From contig CAVOII010000010.1 in NCBI GenBank assembly GCA_963696025.1, positions 682,001 through 746,000 on the forward strand: 64,000 nt of DNA, read 5' to 3'. Below, piece by piece: positions 19,575-29,321 of the stretch. The notes under the pieces were generated by a model. The model was not told where the DNA came from. It ran no database searches and was given only the letters and a program-made list of their open reading frames with translations. The position numbers were made by a program, and so were the translations under genes. Each line of letters opens with the position of its first letter. The first letter of the stretch is position 1. This DNA is from JABCYV01 sp963696025. Lineage in GTDB: Bacteria; Acidobacteriota; Terriglobia; Terriglobales; Acidobacteriaceae.

Positions 19575-22040
19575 TTATCCTACGGGCGCGGGTTCCGCCG
19601 CCCGCTCGAAGTCGCACTCTTTATTTGGACAGGCGATGACCGGGCCAGCTTTCAAGAACTTCTCGACCAAGTATTCGCTGCCGCAACTCGGGCACTTTTC
19701 CGCTATCGGCTTACCGGCGGAGGTGAACTTGCATTTAGGGTAATTTCCGCAGCCGTAAAACGTGTTTCCCTTGCGCGCCTTCTTTTCGACAATTTCGCCG
19801 TCTTCGCATAGCGGACACTTTACGCCGATGAAGTTCTGCTTCACATATTTGCATTCCGGATACCCGCTGCAGGCGGTGAACTCGCCAAAGCGTCCATGGC
19901 GGATCATCATGTTGCGACCACACTTAGGGCAGAGTTCGTCGAGGGGGATGTCGGGAACTTTCTTGCCCTGATCGAGCCGGCGAGTGGTCTTGCAGTCGGG
20001 GTAACCGGTGCATGCCATGAACTGGCCGAAGCGGCCTCGCTTCAGGACCATTACCCGGCCGCAATTTTCGCAATACTCTTCTTGAGTAGTTTCCTGAATG
20101 TCGGCCGAATCCAGGTCCGGCAGGTTGATTGGATTTTCCTTGGTGAAGGTGCAGCTCTCAGGGTTCTCTTTGTCGTAGGAGCTGCAGGCGTAGAACGAAC
20201 CATGCTTGCCCCACTTGATCACCAGCGGAGAGCCACAGCGCTCGCATTTCTCGTCGGTCGGCTTCTCCATCCGCTTGATGTTTTCCATGTGCTTCTCGGC
20301 GTAGCGGAGGTCTTTGGCAAAGCGCTTGTAGAAATCGGCGAGCGCATTGGTCCACGTTTCCTTACCTTCTTCGATCTCGTCTAATTCTTCCTCCAGACGG
20401 GCGGTGTACTGCACATCGAAGATGTCGCGGAAATTTTCGACCAACAAGTCCGTCACGACCAGTCCAATCTCCGTGGGCGTGAACTTTCCACCTAACTTCT
20501 GCACGTACTGCCGCTCCTGGATGGTGCTGAGAATCGCTGAGTACGTGGATGGGCGCCCAATCCCGCGCTCCTCGAGTTCTTTGACCAGGGAAGCTTCGTT
20601 ATACCGAGGCGGAGGTTCGGTGAAATGCTGCTCCGGCTTCAGCTCCTTAAGCGTGAGCTTCTGTCCTGGTTCAAGCGGCGGCAGCTTGTGCTTGAGTTCT
20701 TCTTCTTCCTCGTCCTTTACGTCCTTCGATTCTTCATAAACTTTGAGGAAGCCGTCGAACTTGAGCACCGATCCAGTTACGCGGAACCAGAAGGTTTCTG
20801 CGCCAGACTTGGCGTCGATGTCGACTGTGGTTTGATCGAACACGGCCGGTGTGATCTGCGAGGCCACAAAGCGCTGCCAGATCAGTTTGTAGACTTTGTA
20901 TTCATCTTCTTTCAGGTACTGTTTGATCTGATCGGGATGGCGCATCGCCGAGGTGGGGCGAATAGCTTCGTGCGCCGCCTGCGCCTCCTTCTTCTCTTTG
21001 TAGGCGTTTGGCGACTCCGGCAAATATTCATTGCCATATTGCGACTTAATATACTCGCGCACCTCGGTCAACGCTTCATTCGAAACCCGGGTGGAATCAG
21101 TACGCATGTAGGTGATGAGGCCTACCGAGCCTTCCTCGCCCAGCTCCACGCCTTCATAAAGGCGCTGGGCGATCATCATGGTGCGTTTGACGCTGAAGCG
21201 GAGCTTGCGTGAGGAATCCTGCTGCAGCTTGCTGGTGGTGAACGGCGGAGTGGCGTTGCGCCGCCGCTCCTTGCGCTCGACAGTGCGGACCAGCCAGTCA
21301 GCTTTCTCCAAAGCCGCGCGGATTTTCTCTGCGTCTTCGGCATTGTTGACTTCAACCTTATCTTCGCCCGTGCCGACAAAGCGGGCATCGAATGCCGGAG
21401 GCTTCGGTCCTGCCAGGTGAGCATCAATCGTCCAGTATTCCTTCTTTTCGAACGCCTTTATCTCGCGCTCGCGTTCGACAATGAGCCGCAGAGCGACGGT
21501 CTGGACCCGGCCGGCGGACAGGCCGCGGCGCACTTTGTCCCACAACAGCGGGGAGACCTGATAGCCGACGAGGCGATCCAGCACACGCCGCGCCTGCTGC
21601 GCATCAACCAGGTGCTGATCGATCGCTCGCGGATGCTCGAAGGCTTCCTGCACCGCCCGCTTTGTGATCTCGTTAAAAGTCACGCGGCGGATGCGCTCCG
21701 GTTGATCGTCCTTCTTCTTTTTCTTTTTGGTTTTGGCTCCGTTGCCCAGTTCTTCTGCCAAATGTGCGGCAATGGCTTCGCCCTCGCGGTCAGGATCAGG
21801 CGCGAGATAAATGTTGTCCGCAGATAAAGCCAGCTTCTTCAGCTTGGCGACAACCTTCTCTTTACCGGGAATGACGACGTATTCCGTTTCGAATTCGTTG
21901 TCGATGTCGACGCCCAGCGTGCTCTTGGGCAAGTCCTTAACATGCCCGAGCGAAGCTTCGACGGTGAAGCCCTTACCCAGATATTTCTGGATGGTCTTCG
22001 CCTTGGCGGGCGATTCGACGATGACTAAACCTTTCGGCAA
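19575..22040 (-). CDS. topA: DNA topoisomerase I
   Basis: An 821-residue type IA topoisomerase that relaxes negative supercoils. The Toprim domain starts at LVIVESPAKAKTI (5-17), with the metal site PDPDREGE (81-88). The catalytic tyrosine is Tyr311 in GLITYMRTDS. A lysine-rich insert (about 103-110) breaks the Toprim region. The C-terminus carries five four-cysteine zinc ribbons (starting CERCG, CENCG, CPKCG, CPLCE and CPSCG), at the upper end for bacterial TopA. It lies downstream of dprA on the same strand, a common bacterial order. Confidence 0.97.
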   Translation of the reverse strand: MPKGLVIVESPAKAKTIQKYLGKGFTVEASLGHVKDLPKSTLGVDIDNEFETEYVVIPGKEKVVAKLKKLALSADNIYLAPDPDREGEAIAAHLAEELGNGAKTKKKKKKDDQPERIRRVTFNEITKRAVQEAFEHPRAIDQHLVDAQQARRVLDRLVGYQVSPLLWDKVRRGLSAGRVQTVALRLIVEREREIKAFEKKEYWTIDAHLAGPKPPAFDARFVGTGEDKVEVNNAEDAEKIRAALEKADWLVRTVERKERRRNATPPFTTSKLQQDSSRKLRFSVKRTMMIAQRLYEGVELGEEGSVGLITYMRTDSTRVSNEALTEVREYIKSQYGNEYLPESPNAYKEKKEAQAAHEAIRPTSAMRHPDQIKQYLKEDEYKVYKLIWQRFVASQITPAVFDQTTVDIDAKSGAETFWFRVTGSVLKFDGFLKVYEESKDVKDEEEEELKHKLPPLEPGQKLTLKELKPEQHFTEPPPRYNEASLVKELEERGIGRPSTYSAILSTIQERQYVQKLGGKFTPTEIGLVVTDLLVENFRDIFDVQYTARLEEELDEIEEGKETWTNALADFYKRFAKDLRYAEKHMENIKRMEKPTDEKCERCGSPLVIKWGKHGSFYACSSYDKENPESCTFTKENPINLPDLDSADIQETTQEEYCENCGRVMVLKRGRFGQFMACTGYPDCKTTRRLDQGKKVPDIPLDELCPKCGRNMMIRHGRFGEFTACSGYPECKYVKQNFIGVKCPLCEDGEIVEKKARKGNTFYGCGNYPKCKFTSAGKPIAEKCPSCGSEYLVEKFLKAGPVIACPNKECDFERAAEPAPVG

Positions 22041-22257
22041 TGTGTCCTCAATTGGGTGGTTTCGTTTCCGAAGCTAGCACGAATGGCGAGCTGGCAACAA
22101 GTTTCGTTGGTAAGCCTCTGGCTGCGGGCGGCTAGCATCTAGCCAAACGGTGCTCGTCAGCCGCTGGACGAATGAGGCCAGCACGCGCTGGATTTCGTGC
22201 ACCATTACGTCTTCCTCACGAGTCAGTAGCCTGTAGTCGATAGCGAGAAGCTGATAG
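22041..22257. other. dprA-topA spacer with repeat-like sequence
   Basis: The spacer contains GATAGC/GCTGATAGCTAG sequence at 22237-22262 resembling the GCTGATAGC repeat family seen near 57.1 kb. A 43-codon minus-strand frame (starting near 22206 after AGGAAG) is present but unsupported by any recognisable sequence feature. Confidence 0.35.
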
Positions 22258-23382
22258 CTAGAAGCTCTTCACAAAATTCTTTCCCGGCAGCTGCTTTACC
22301 TTGCCTGCGAGCTCCAGTTCAAAAAGCGCCGCGAAAATTTCAGACGATGATAAGTCCGTCTCCAGGCGCTCTACGATCTCGTCGAGGTGAGTGACTTCAT
22401 CGGCCTTCAGCAGAGCGAAAATCTTTTTTTCGTGAGGAGACAGCTCGCTTTCCCCGAATAAAGATGCGGTTTGTCCGGCTTGCGATTCATTGCCGGGAGC
22501 GGGTTCGAGCGCAAGTCGTACTGCTGCGGGGAGTTCTTCCCACACATCTTCCCAGGTGGCCACCAGCTTGGCACCCTGCTTAATCAGCGTATTCGGGCCC
22601 CAGGAATTCTTGTTGGTGACATTACCTGGTACGGCGAAGACCTCGCGATTCTGCTCCAGCGCGCAGCGTGAAGTGATGCGGGGGCCGCTGTATTCGGCGG
22701 CCTCCTCCACCAGCACGCCCAGCGAGATTCCGCTGATGATCCGGTTGCGAATGGAAAAATTCTGTGGCGCGGGAAATGTGCTAATGGGGAACTCCGATAT
22801 GAGTGCTCCTCCGAGAACTAAAATTTGTTCCACCAGCCGCGTGTTCTCCTGGGGATAAATCACGTCGATGCCGGTACCTAGAACGGCGACGGTCTTGCCC
22901 TTCCCCGCGATTGCGCCGCGATGGCTGGCGGTGTCCACGCCGCGCGCCAGCCCACTGAAAATGACGAGTCTGCGCGCCGCCAGATCGCAGGCCAAGCGCT
23001 CCGCCATGCCCGTGCCGTAGGGTGTAGGATGCCGCGTGCCAACAACAGCGATTCCGGGCCGCGAAATTACCTCGGGGTCGCCACGTTCGTAGAGAACCGG
23101 CGGCGGATCGTAAATTTGCTTTAACTGTGCCGGGTAAGCCGGACTCTCGAGGGCAACGAGACTCACGCCAGCCGCGGTCACACGTCCGAGTTCCTCCTGC
23201 GCCAGTTCCTGGGAACGGCCCGTGCCCAGTGATTGTGCGGAAACCGACTGAATTCCGGCTGCTTCGAGTTCGGTCAGCGACGCTCGAAATACAGCGTCGA
23301 CGCTTCCCAACAGGTCGACCAGGCGGCGTGCCCTGGTAGGCCCCAGGCCCGGGGTCAGCGCGAGAGCCAACCACGAGAGCAT
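22258..23382 (-). CDS. dprA: DNA-processing protein DprA
   Basis: A 374-residue DprA/Smf protein, which loads RecA on incoming single-stranded DNA during transformation. An N-terminal HhH-like region (GLGPTRARRLVD) is followed by the Rossmann-fold core (about 85-300), with GTRHPTPYG, SGLARGVDTASHRGA, the TGIDVIYPQEN segment and RNRIISGIS. A C-terminal winged helix (about 315-374) is the DprA-C domain. I chose the ATG at 23382 (MLSWLAL), where family homology begins; the frame is open to 23451. Confidence 0.95.
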   Translation of the reverse strand: MLSWLALALTPGLGPTRARRLVDLLGSVDAVFRASLTELEAAGIQSVSAQSLGTGRSQELAQEELGRVTAAGVSLVALESPAYPAQLKQIYDPPPVLYERGDPEVISRPGIAVVGTRHPTPYGTGMAERLACDLAARRLVIFSGLARGVDTASHRGAIAGKGKTVAVLGTGIDVIYPQENTRLVEQILVLGGALISEFPISTFPAPQNFSIRNRIISGISLGVLVEEAAEYSGPRITSRCALEQNREVFAVPGNVTNKNSWGPNTLIKQGAKLVATWEDVWEELPAAVRLALEPAPGNESQAGQTASLFGESELSPHEKKIFALLKADEVTHLDEIVERLETDLSSSEIFAALFELELAGKVKQLPGKNFVKSF

Positions 23383-23510
23383 GAGTGTATCGCTTGTCTT
23401 AGTAGCGGAAACAAGTGCTCCGGGCATTGCGACACCTTGCATGGCGAGCATGAGCGGACTCTATACACGCCGCAAAATCGGCGTCGAGGTTAGCCGGCAC
23501 ACTGGTTTGT

Positions 23511-23516
23511 TAGAAT
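23511..23516 (+). promoter_or_regulatory. -10-like element (TAGAAT) of mqnA
   Basis: TAGAAT in the context GTTAGAAT ends 14 bases before the mqnA ATG, so the leader would be about seven bases. Confidence 0.35.
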
Positions 23517-23530
23517 CAAACATCAGCAGC

Positions 23531-24367
23531 ATGAAACGACTTCGCATTTCCGCTATTTCATATCTCAATACTGCGCCGCTGATGTGGGACTTCGAACACG
23601 GAGATGCAGGGCCGGCTTTCGACGTTTCTTACACACTTCCTTCCGCGTGCGCTGCGGCTCTGGAGAAAGGGTCGGCCGATATCGGCATTGTCCCGGCCGT
23701 GGCTTATGCCAGCGTCCCTGGCCTGACGATACTTCCCGGGGTGGCTATCGCTTCGAAGCGTGCGGTTCGTTCCATCCTACTGGTCAGCAAGGTTCCGCTG
23801 GAGAAGATGCGGTCCGTGGCACTGGATACCTCGTCCCTGACCTCTGTTGCGCTGACCAAAGTTCTGTTTGCGAAGTGGTGGGGCGGAGAGCGAAGATTCG
23901 CGCCGATGGCGCCGGACGTCGATAAGATGCTGGAACATCATGACGCAGGTCTGCTGATTGGCGACCCGGCACTGCAGGTGGATCGCTCCCGCTATCTCGC
24001 TTACGACTTGGCCGAAGAATGGATTCGCCTGACCGGAAAACCTTTTGTGTTTGCTTTCTGGGCAGTCCGCCAGTCCGTCTTGAAGGATGCGTCCTCCGCT
24101 TTCGATCTGGCTACTATCTTTCAGGACTCGCGTGACCATGGCTTGCAGCCCGCGAATCTTGATCAGATCGCTCGCCACTGGGGACCACGCCTGCGTATGA
24201 GCGAAGCTGGGGTTATCTCTTATTTGACTGAGAATATCCACTATTATCTCGACGAGGCCTGCCTGGATGGTATGCGCCTGTTCTATCACTATGCGCAAGA
24301 ATGCGGGGCGCTGCCGCCAGCTCCTCATCTGCGCTTTCTGGACGTAGCGAAACCTGCGGTAATTTAG
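23531..24367 (+). CDS. mqnA: chorismate dehydratase MqnA
   Basis: A 278-residue enzyme of the MqnA/MqnD solute-binding-protein fold. It converts chorismate to 3-[(1-carboxyvinyl)oxy]benzoate, the first step of the futalosine menaquinone route. The N-terminus RISAISYLNTAPL is diagnostic; ADIGIVPAVAY and the GDPAL region (about 145) follow. I chose the ATG at 23531 because the signature begins there; the frame stays open upstream but overlaps the divergent dprA start. mqnC and mqnD lie 1.6 and 6.6 kb downstream on the same strand, though not contiguous. MqnB and MqnE are not in the window. Confidence 0.92.
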   Translation: MKRLRISAISYLNTAPLMWDFEHGDAGPAFDVSYTLPSACAAALEKGSADIGIVPAVAYASVPGLTILPGVAIASKRAVRSILLVSKVPLEKMRSVALDTSSLTSVALTKVLFAKWWGGERRFAPMAPDVDKMLEHHDAGLLIGDPALQVDRSRYLAYDLAEEWIRLTGKPFVFAFWAVRQSVLKDASSAFDLATIFQDSRDHGLQPANLDQIARHWGPRLRMSEAGVISYLTENIHYYLDEACLDGMRLFYHYAQECGALPPAPHLRFLDVAKPAVI

Positions 24368-24422
24368 CCGTATCCTCCCGCGGAATCACCACACACCTGT
24401 AAACTGCTGCTAGGCCATTCGT

Positions 24423-25061
24423 ATGCAGCCCCACATTCCATTGTTGCTCGCCGTTTCCATATGGACTCGATTGCGCCGGTTAGGCGGCCTGGGGCTAGTC
24501 TTGCTGGGAATCGCGGACAACTCTGTGGTTCCGCTGACGGGCAGCATGGACGTGCTGACCATTTACCTGGCCGCTCGCCATCGCGATCTTTGGGTCTACT
24601 ACGGGCTCATGGCGACCATCGGAGCCGTCATTGGTGGCTACATTACGTATAGCCTCGCCCGAAAGGGAGGTAAGGAAGCGCTGGAGCACAAGCTCTCCAA
24701 ACGGAGCGCCGCCAAAGTTTACTCGAAATTCGAGCGCTGGGGATTCAGCGCGATCGCGGTCCCTGCGCTCATGCCTCCTCCATTTCCTTTTGTTCCGTTC
24801 CTGGTGGCGGCTGGAGCTTTGCAGTATTCGCAGAAAAAGTTTTTAGGGGCGCTGACCCTGGGGCGCGGAATTCGCTACACAATCGTTGCTGGATTGGGTG
24901 CTCTCTACGGAAGGCACATCGTCCTATTCTTTTCGCATTATTACAAACCAGCGCTGACCATACTCATTGGATTGGCAATTGTGGGCAGCGCTCTATCACT
25001 CGTCCAGTACATGCGCTACCAGAAGAATGTGGCCAGCCGTATGCGCCGCCGCACCGCATAA
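24423..25061 (+). CDS. VTT-domain (DedA-like) membrane protein
   Basis: A 212-residue inner-membrane protein. The N-terminal re-entrant segment (GLVLLGIADNSVVPLTGSMD, about 23-42) and the central GGYITYSLARKGG match the VTT fold, with PALMPPPFPFVPFLVAAG (about 116-133) replacing the FIPGxR motif of classical DedA proteins. It probably handles polyprenyl phosphates or phospholipids. It sits between mqnA and mqnC with short spacers (55 and 67 bases) and may be part of the same transcript, though mqnC has its own promoter candidate. Confidence 0.78.
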   Translation: MQPHIPLLLAVSIWTRLRRLGGLGLVLLGIADNSVVPLTGSMDVLTIYLAARHRDLWVYYGLMATIGAVIGGYITYSLARKGGKEALEHKLSKRSAAKVYSKFERWGFSAIAVPALMPPPFPFVPFLVAAGALQYSQKKFLGALTLGRGIRYTIVAGLGALYGRHIVLFFSHYYKPALTILIGLAIVGSALSLVQYMRYQKNVASRMRRRTA

Positions 25062-25074
25062 AAGCGTGCCCGAT

Positions 25075-25104
25075 TTGGAGCCGACGGCTCCTGTTCGCTA
25101 GAAT
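25075..25104 (+). promoter_or_regulatory. promoter of mqnC (TTGGAG - 18 - TAGAAT)
   Basis: TTGGAG (25075-25080) and TAGAAT (25099-25104) are 18 bases apart, giving a leader of roughly 18 bases before the ATG at 25129. A GAGCC/GGCTC inverted repeat lies just after the -35. Confidence 0.5.
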
Positions 25105-25128
25105 CGTTGATGGTAGTGGGTAAACCGC

Positions 25129-26175
25129 ATGTCGCTGACCAAACAGCACGCTCTCGACCTGTTTCGTTCCGATGACCTGATTGGCATTGGGATAGAGGCC
25201 GACGCCGTGCGCCGAAAACTGCATCCGGAAGGCGTGGTCAGCTACATCATCGACCGCAATATCAATTACACGAACTTCTGCACGGAATACTGTACCTTCT
25301 GTGCTTTTTACCGTCCGCTGAAAGGGCCCAAAGCCAAAGAGGGTTATATCCTCGAATTCGATACCATTTACGACAAGATTAGAGAAACGGTGGAACTCGG
25401 AGGTACGGGCGTCCTGATGCAGGGCGGGTTGCATCCCGATCTGAAAATCGATTGGCACGAGAAAATGCTGCGCGGCATCAAGCAGCGTTTTCCGAGAGTC
25501 CATCTACACTGCTACTCAGCCTCTGAAATCATCGCCATTGCCGAATACAGCGAACTGAGCATTGGTGACACCATCGCGCGTCTGCGGGACTCTGGTTTGG
25601 ATTCGATTCCTGGCGGGGGGGCGGAAATCCTCGACGACGAAGTGCGTTACAAGATTGCCCGTCTGAAGTGCCTCACTGATGACTGGCTCAACGTGCACCG
25701 CACAGCGCACCAGCTGGGGATGAGAACCACCGCGACCATGATGTTTGGCGTTGGAGAAACCTACGAAAATCGCATCAATCACTTCCAGCGGCTGTTCGAG
25801 TTACAGGAAGAAACCGGCGGCTTCACGGCGTTTATCCCCTGGAGCTTCCAGCCGCAGAATACGGCGCTGGGCGGTCGTCACTGGGACGAGGCAACGGCGG
25901 TCGAATACTTAAAGGTTCTGGCCATTTCCCGGTTGTATCTTTCGAATTTCCTCAATGTTCAATCGAGCTGGGTCACTCAGGGGTTGAAAGTCTGTCAGAT
26001 GGGTTTGCGCTTTGGCGGTAATGACGTTGGATCGGTGATGCTGGAAGAGAACGTGGTCCGCGCCGCCGGTGTGACCAATTGCACTACTGAAGAAGAGTTA
26101 CGAAGGATCATACGAGACGCAGGATTTAAACCAGTGCAAAGAGATACGCTGTACCGGACATACTTTCTGAATTAG
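25129..26175 (+). CDS. mqnC: cyclic dehypoxanthine futalosine synthase MqnC
   Basis: A 348-residue radical SAM enzyme. The CX3CX2C cluster motif is Cys51-Cys55-Cys58 (CTEYCTFC). GGTGVLMQGGLHP (about 87-99), SIPGGGAEIL (about 159-168) and the NVQSSWVTQG region are typical of the MqnC/MqnE/CofH group. It closes the ring of dehypoxanthine futalosine in menaquinone synthesis. I prefer MqnC over MqnE from the length and the PGGGAEIL context. A strong stem-loop follows the stop codon. Confidence 0.93.
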   Translation: MSLTKQHALDLFRSDDLIGIGIEADAVRRKLHPEGVVSYIIDRNINYTNFCTEYCTFCAFYRPLKGPKAKEGYILEFDTIYDKIRETVELGGTGVLMQGGLHPDLKIDWHEKMLRGIKQRFPRVHLHCYSASEIIAIAEYSELSIGDTIARLRDSGLDSIPGGGAEILDDEVRYKIARLKCLTDDWLNVHRTAHQLGMRTTATMMFGVGETYENRINHFQRLFELQEETGGFTAFIPWSFQPQNTALGGRHWDEATAVEYLKVLAISRLYLSNFLNVQSSWVTQGLKVCQMGLRFGGNDVGSVMLEENVVRAAGVTNCTTEEELRRIIRDAGFKPVQRDTLYRTYFLN

Positions 26176-26182
26176 ACCAAAT

Positions 26183-26214
26183 GAGAACGGCCTCGAACAG
26201 CCGAGGCCGTTCTC
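26183..26214 (+). terminator. strong stem-loop after mqnC
   Basis: A perfect 13-bp stem (26183-26195 with 26202-26214) with a 6-base loop lies 8 bases after the mqnC stop. No T-run follows, so it is a likely terminator or 3' end stabiliser rather than a canonical intrinsic terminator. Confidence 0.55.
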
Positions 26215-26297
26215 GGATACCCGGTATCCCCTTCGGGTACAATGTACGTTTCAGAGTGGCTGGTTTCTAGTCATTGAGGACTTCTCCGCTGACCAGC

Positions 26298-27917
26298 ATG
26301 CCTATGTCGTTCCTACCATTCGCGGCATTCATCGTGTCACGCGGTTTCGGACAGTATTTTCGCCAGCATTTTCTCGACACCACCTTCAAGGGTCTCTATC
26401 ACGCCAACGCTTTTGACATGGCGTTGCTGATCCCTTATTTCATCGTTCTGATCTGGTTGGCGTCATACGGGATGCACCGCTACGTGCTTGTCTATCTTTA
26501 TTACAAGAACCAGAAAAACCGTACTTCCGAGCCACCCAATCATTTTTCGGAGTTGCCGCGAGTGACGGTTCAGCTTCCCATCTTCAATGAACAGTTTGTA
26601 GTGGAGCGGCTGCTGGAAGCTGTTTGCCGCCTAAGTTATCCGTTGGAGATGCTCGACATTCAGGTGCTCGACGATTCGACTGACGAAACCGAGGCGGTCG
26701 CTCGCGGTTTGGTCGAGCACTACGCGGCCAGGGGATGTCCGATTGCTTATCACCATCGCACCAACCGCGAGGGTTTCAAGGCAGGCGCTTTAGCAGAAGG
26801 GATGAAGACTGCCAAGGGCGAGTTCATCACCATCTTTGACGCGGACTTTGTTCCACCGGAAGATTTTCTGTTGCGCACGATCCATCATTTCACGGATCTC
26901 AAAATCGGCATGGTGCAGACGCGCTGGAGCCACATCAATCGCAATTATTCACTTCTCACCGAAGTCGAGGCCATTCTGTTGGACGGGCATTTCGTCCTGG
27001 AACACTCCGGCCGGGCCCGCAGCAACGTGTTTTTCAACTTCAATGGAACAGCGGGCGTGTGGCGCCGCACAGCGATCGAGGAAGCCGGAGGATGGCAGCA
27101 CGATACGCTCACCGAAGACACGGATCTGTCCTACCGGGCGCAACTTAAGGGCTGGAAGTTCGTTTATCTGCAGGATGTGGAGTGCCCGGCCGAACTGCCG
27201 GTAGAGATGACTGCGCTCAAGACCCAGCAGGCGCGCTGGGCCAAAGGCTTGATCCAGACCAGTAAGAAAATTCTGCCGCTCGTGCTGAGAAGCGACCAGC
27301 CCCTTCGTGTAAAACTGGAGGCCTGGTATCACCTGACGGCAAATCTCAGCTATCCCCTGATGGTCGTGCTTTCGGTGTTGCTCCTGCCCGCCATGATCAT
27401 TCGCTTCTACCAGGGATGGTTTCAGATGCTTTACATCGATCTGCCCTTGTTCTTGGCATCGACTTTCTCCATCTCCAGTTTCTACCTGGTCTCGCAGCGG
27501 GAGCTGTATCCCAAGACCTGGCCGCGCGCGTTGCTGTATCTCCCGTTCCTGATGGCGCTGGGCATTGGTCTGACCATCACCAATACGCGCGCCGTGCTGG
27601 AAGCGCTGATCGGGAAGCAGACCGAGTTTACGCGCACCCCGAAGTATCGTATGGAATCGAAAACGGACCGCGTACGGGTCAGCACGTACCGCCGACGGCT
27701 GGGCTGGGTGCCGTGGGTTGAGCTTCTGATTGGCGCTTACTTTGCGCTGACCGTTTACTACGCCTTGGATAATGAGAATTACATCACCGTGCCCTTCCTC
27801 ATTCTTTTCGTGCTGGGGTACTGGTACACCGGGCTGATGTCACTGCTGCAGGGGCGGTTCTCCGGTTTGTCCCTTGGCACGGAAACCCACAGCAAGCCCT
27901 TCCCAGTCGGAGTTTGA
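26298..27917 (+). CDS. processive family 2 glycosyltransferase (cellulose-synthase-like)
   Basis: A membrane glycosyltransferase of 539 residues from the ATG at 26298; a TTG at 26274 is an alternative start, used for the numbering here. One helix lies at about 48-68. The catalytic domain follows, with Asp133-Asp134 in VLDDSTDE, DAD at 189-191, TED at 280-282 (base) and QQARW at 318-322, which mark a processive beta-glycosyltransferase. Four or more helices close the protein (about 345-540). No PilZ, cellulase or subunit B genes are adjacent, so it may make a glucan, mannan or glycolipid. The stop overlaps the next frame. Confidence 0.85.
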   Translation: MPMSFLPFAAFIVSRGFGQYFRQHFLDTTFKGLYHANAFDMALLIPYFIVLIWLASYGMHRYVLVYLYYKNQKNRTSEPPNHFSELPRVTVQLPIFNEQFVVERLLEAVCRLSYPLEMLDIQVLDDSTDETEAVARGLVEHYAARGCPIAYHHRTNREGFKAGALAEGMKTAKGEFITIFDADFVPPEDFLLRTIHHFTDLKIGMVQTRWSHINRNYSLLTEVEAILLDGHFVLEHSGRARSNVFFNFNGTAGVWRRTAIEEAGGWQHDTLTEDTDLSYRAQLKGWKFVYLQDVECPAELPVEMTALKTQQARWAKGLIQTSKKILPLVLRSDQPLRVKLEAWYHLTANLSYPLMVVLSVLLLPAMIIRFYQGWFQMLYIDLPLFLASTFSISSFYLVSQRELYPKTWPRALLYLPFLMALGIGLTITNTRAVLEALIGKQTEFTRTPKYRMESKTDRVRVSTYRRRLGWVPWVELLIGAYFALTVYYALDNENYITVPFLILFVLGYWYTGLMSLLQGRFSGLSLGTETHSKPFPVGV

Positions 27918-29268
27918 TTTTCTGAAGATTATCCTGCACAGGCTCTTATTCTCGGCGCTGTTAGTGGCCCAGCTTGCTTCGGCCCTCGATCGCCAGCCCA
28001 ATGCGGATTATCGGGCCCGCCGCCAGTCTCTGGCCACTAAAACCCCCGGCGGTGTAGTGCTCTTATTCGCACCCTATGAAGTGGAGGGTCCGAATGACAT
28101 TTATGGTTATCGTCCGGATGACATTTTTTTTTACTTAACAGGGTGGTCGGAGCCTGGCGCGGCGCTGCTGATTGCACCCACTATCCAAGCCGAAAACAGT
28201 TCCCCGGCGAGTTCTTACACTGAGATCCTTTTCCTCCCTGGCCGCAATCAATCGCAGGAACAATGGACCGGACCAAAACTCGGCCCGGAGGATCCGGACG
28301 CAGGCAGAATTACGGGATTCGATCATGTGGAAATTCTCGATAATTTGCGTTCGGAGCTCGTCCGCATGCTATCCCCACAAACTCGGGTGATCTACACGGA
28401 CATTCCTCAAGGCGAGCAATCCTCGAACTCAACGGTGCCATTGGATTGGTTGAAGCGCGCTAACGCGTTTCCTACATACGTTTCTTTTCAGGATGTGCGG
28501 CCGATGCTGACCTCCCTCCGCACTTATAAGGATGCAGGGGAGATCGAGCGCATTCGTAAGGCGACCGATGCCTCGATCGCTGCGCATCTGGCAGCCATGC
28601 ACGCCATGAAGGCGGGTATCACCGAGCGTGAGACCTCCGCCCTGATGCAATATGAGTGGGGCAAACGAGGATGTGAACGGCCAGCGTACGCTCCAATTGT
28701 TGGGACAGGCCTAAATTCCACCGTGCTGCATTATTCCGATGATTCGCAAACCATCGCGGACGGAGATCTCGTGGTCATCGACGCGGCTGGAGAATATTCC
28801 ATGTATGCGTCTGACATTACCCGCACCTTGCCGGCGTCGGGAAAATTCACGGCGCGGCAGCGGGAGATTTACGACATCGTGCTGGGGGCCCAGCGCGCCG
28901 CAATTGCTGCATTTCGGTCCGGGAAATCCACTCTCCATCGCGACCAGAGAAATTCTCTCTATCAAGTTGCGTACGACTACATCAATTCTCACGGTAAGGA
29001 CTCGCACGGCGAAGCGCTGGGCAAATACTTTATCCACGGGCTGAGTCACTATGTCGGCCTGAATGTCCACGATGAGGGCGACTACGACGTGTCCGCCGGG
29101 CCGGGGATGGTGTTTACCATCGAACCCGGTATCTACATTCCGGAGGAGAAGCTGGGCGTCCGGATCGAAGACATCTTTTATGTGGATACAGCCGGCAAGC
29201 TCGTCAACCTGACGGAATCGCTTCCGCATACCGCGGATGAGATTGAGCGCGCGATGGCAGATAAATGA
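27874..29268 (+). CDS. Xaa-Pro aminopeptidase (M24B family), probably exported
   Basis: A 464-residue metallopeptidase. The N-terminal aminopeptidase-P domain (about 40-205) is followed by the pita-bread domain, with metal ligands visible in VVIDAAGEYSMYASDITRT (two Asp), HGLSHYVGLNVHD (His), TIEPGIYIP (Glu) and GVRIEDIF (Glu). It should release N-terminal residues preceding proline. Residues 17-38 (FLKIILHRLLFSALLVAQLASA) form a good signal peptide, so the true start may be a non-ATG codon near 27918-27935; the ATG at 27874 overlaps the glycosyltransferase gene by 44 bases. Confidence 0.85.
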   Translation: MARKPTASPSQSEFDFLKIILHRLLFSALLVAQLASALDRQPNADYRARRQSLATKTPGGVVLLFAPYEVEGPNDIYGYRPDDIFFYLTGWSEPGAALLIAPTIQAENSSPASSYTEILFLPGRNQSQEQWTGPKLGPEDPDAGRITGFDHVEILDNLRSELVRMLSPQTRVIYTDIPQGEQSSNSTVPLDWLKRANAFPTYVSFQDVRPMLTSLRTYKDAGEIERIRKATDASIAAHLAAMHAMKAGITERETSALMQYEWGKRGCERPAYAPIVGTGLNSTVLHYSDDSQTIADGDLVVIDAAGEYSMYASDITRTLPASGKFTARQREIYDIVLGAQRAAIAAFRSGKSTLHRDQRNSLYQVAYDYINSHGKDSHGEALGKYFIHGLSHYVGLNVHDEGDYDVSAGPGMVFTIEPGIYIPEEKLGVRIEDIFYVDTAGKLVNLTESLPHTADEIERAMADK

Positions 29269-29321
29269 CAGGTTGATTCTGTTAGGGCGGTCCCGACTTC
29301 GTTTTGTTATCCTAGGGCATC

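Noticed and set aside
22075..22206. 43-codon minus-strand frame between dprA and topA
   Set aside because: It follows AGGAAG at a reasonable distance, but the peptide has no signal, helix or motif and ends in the topA upstream region; too weak to call.
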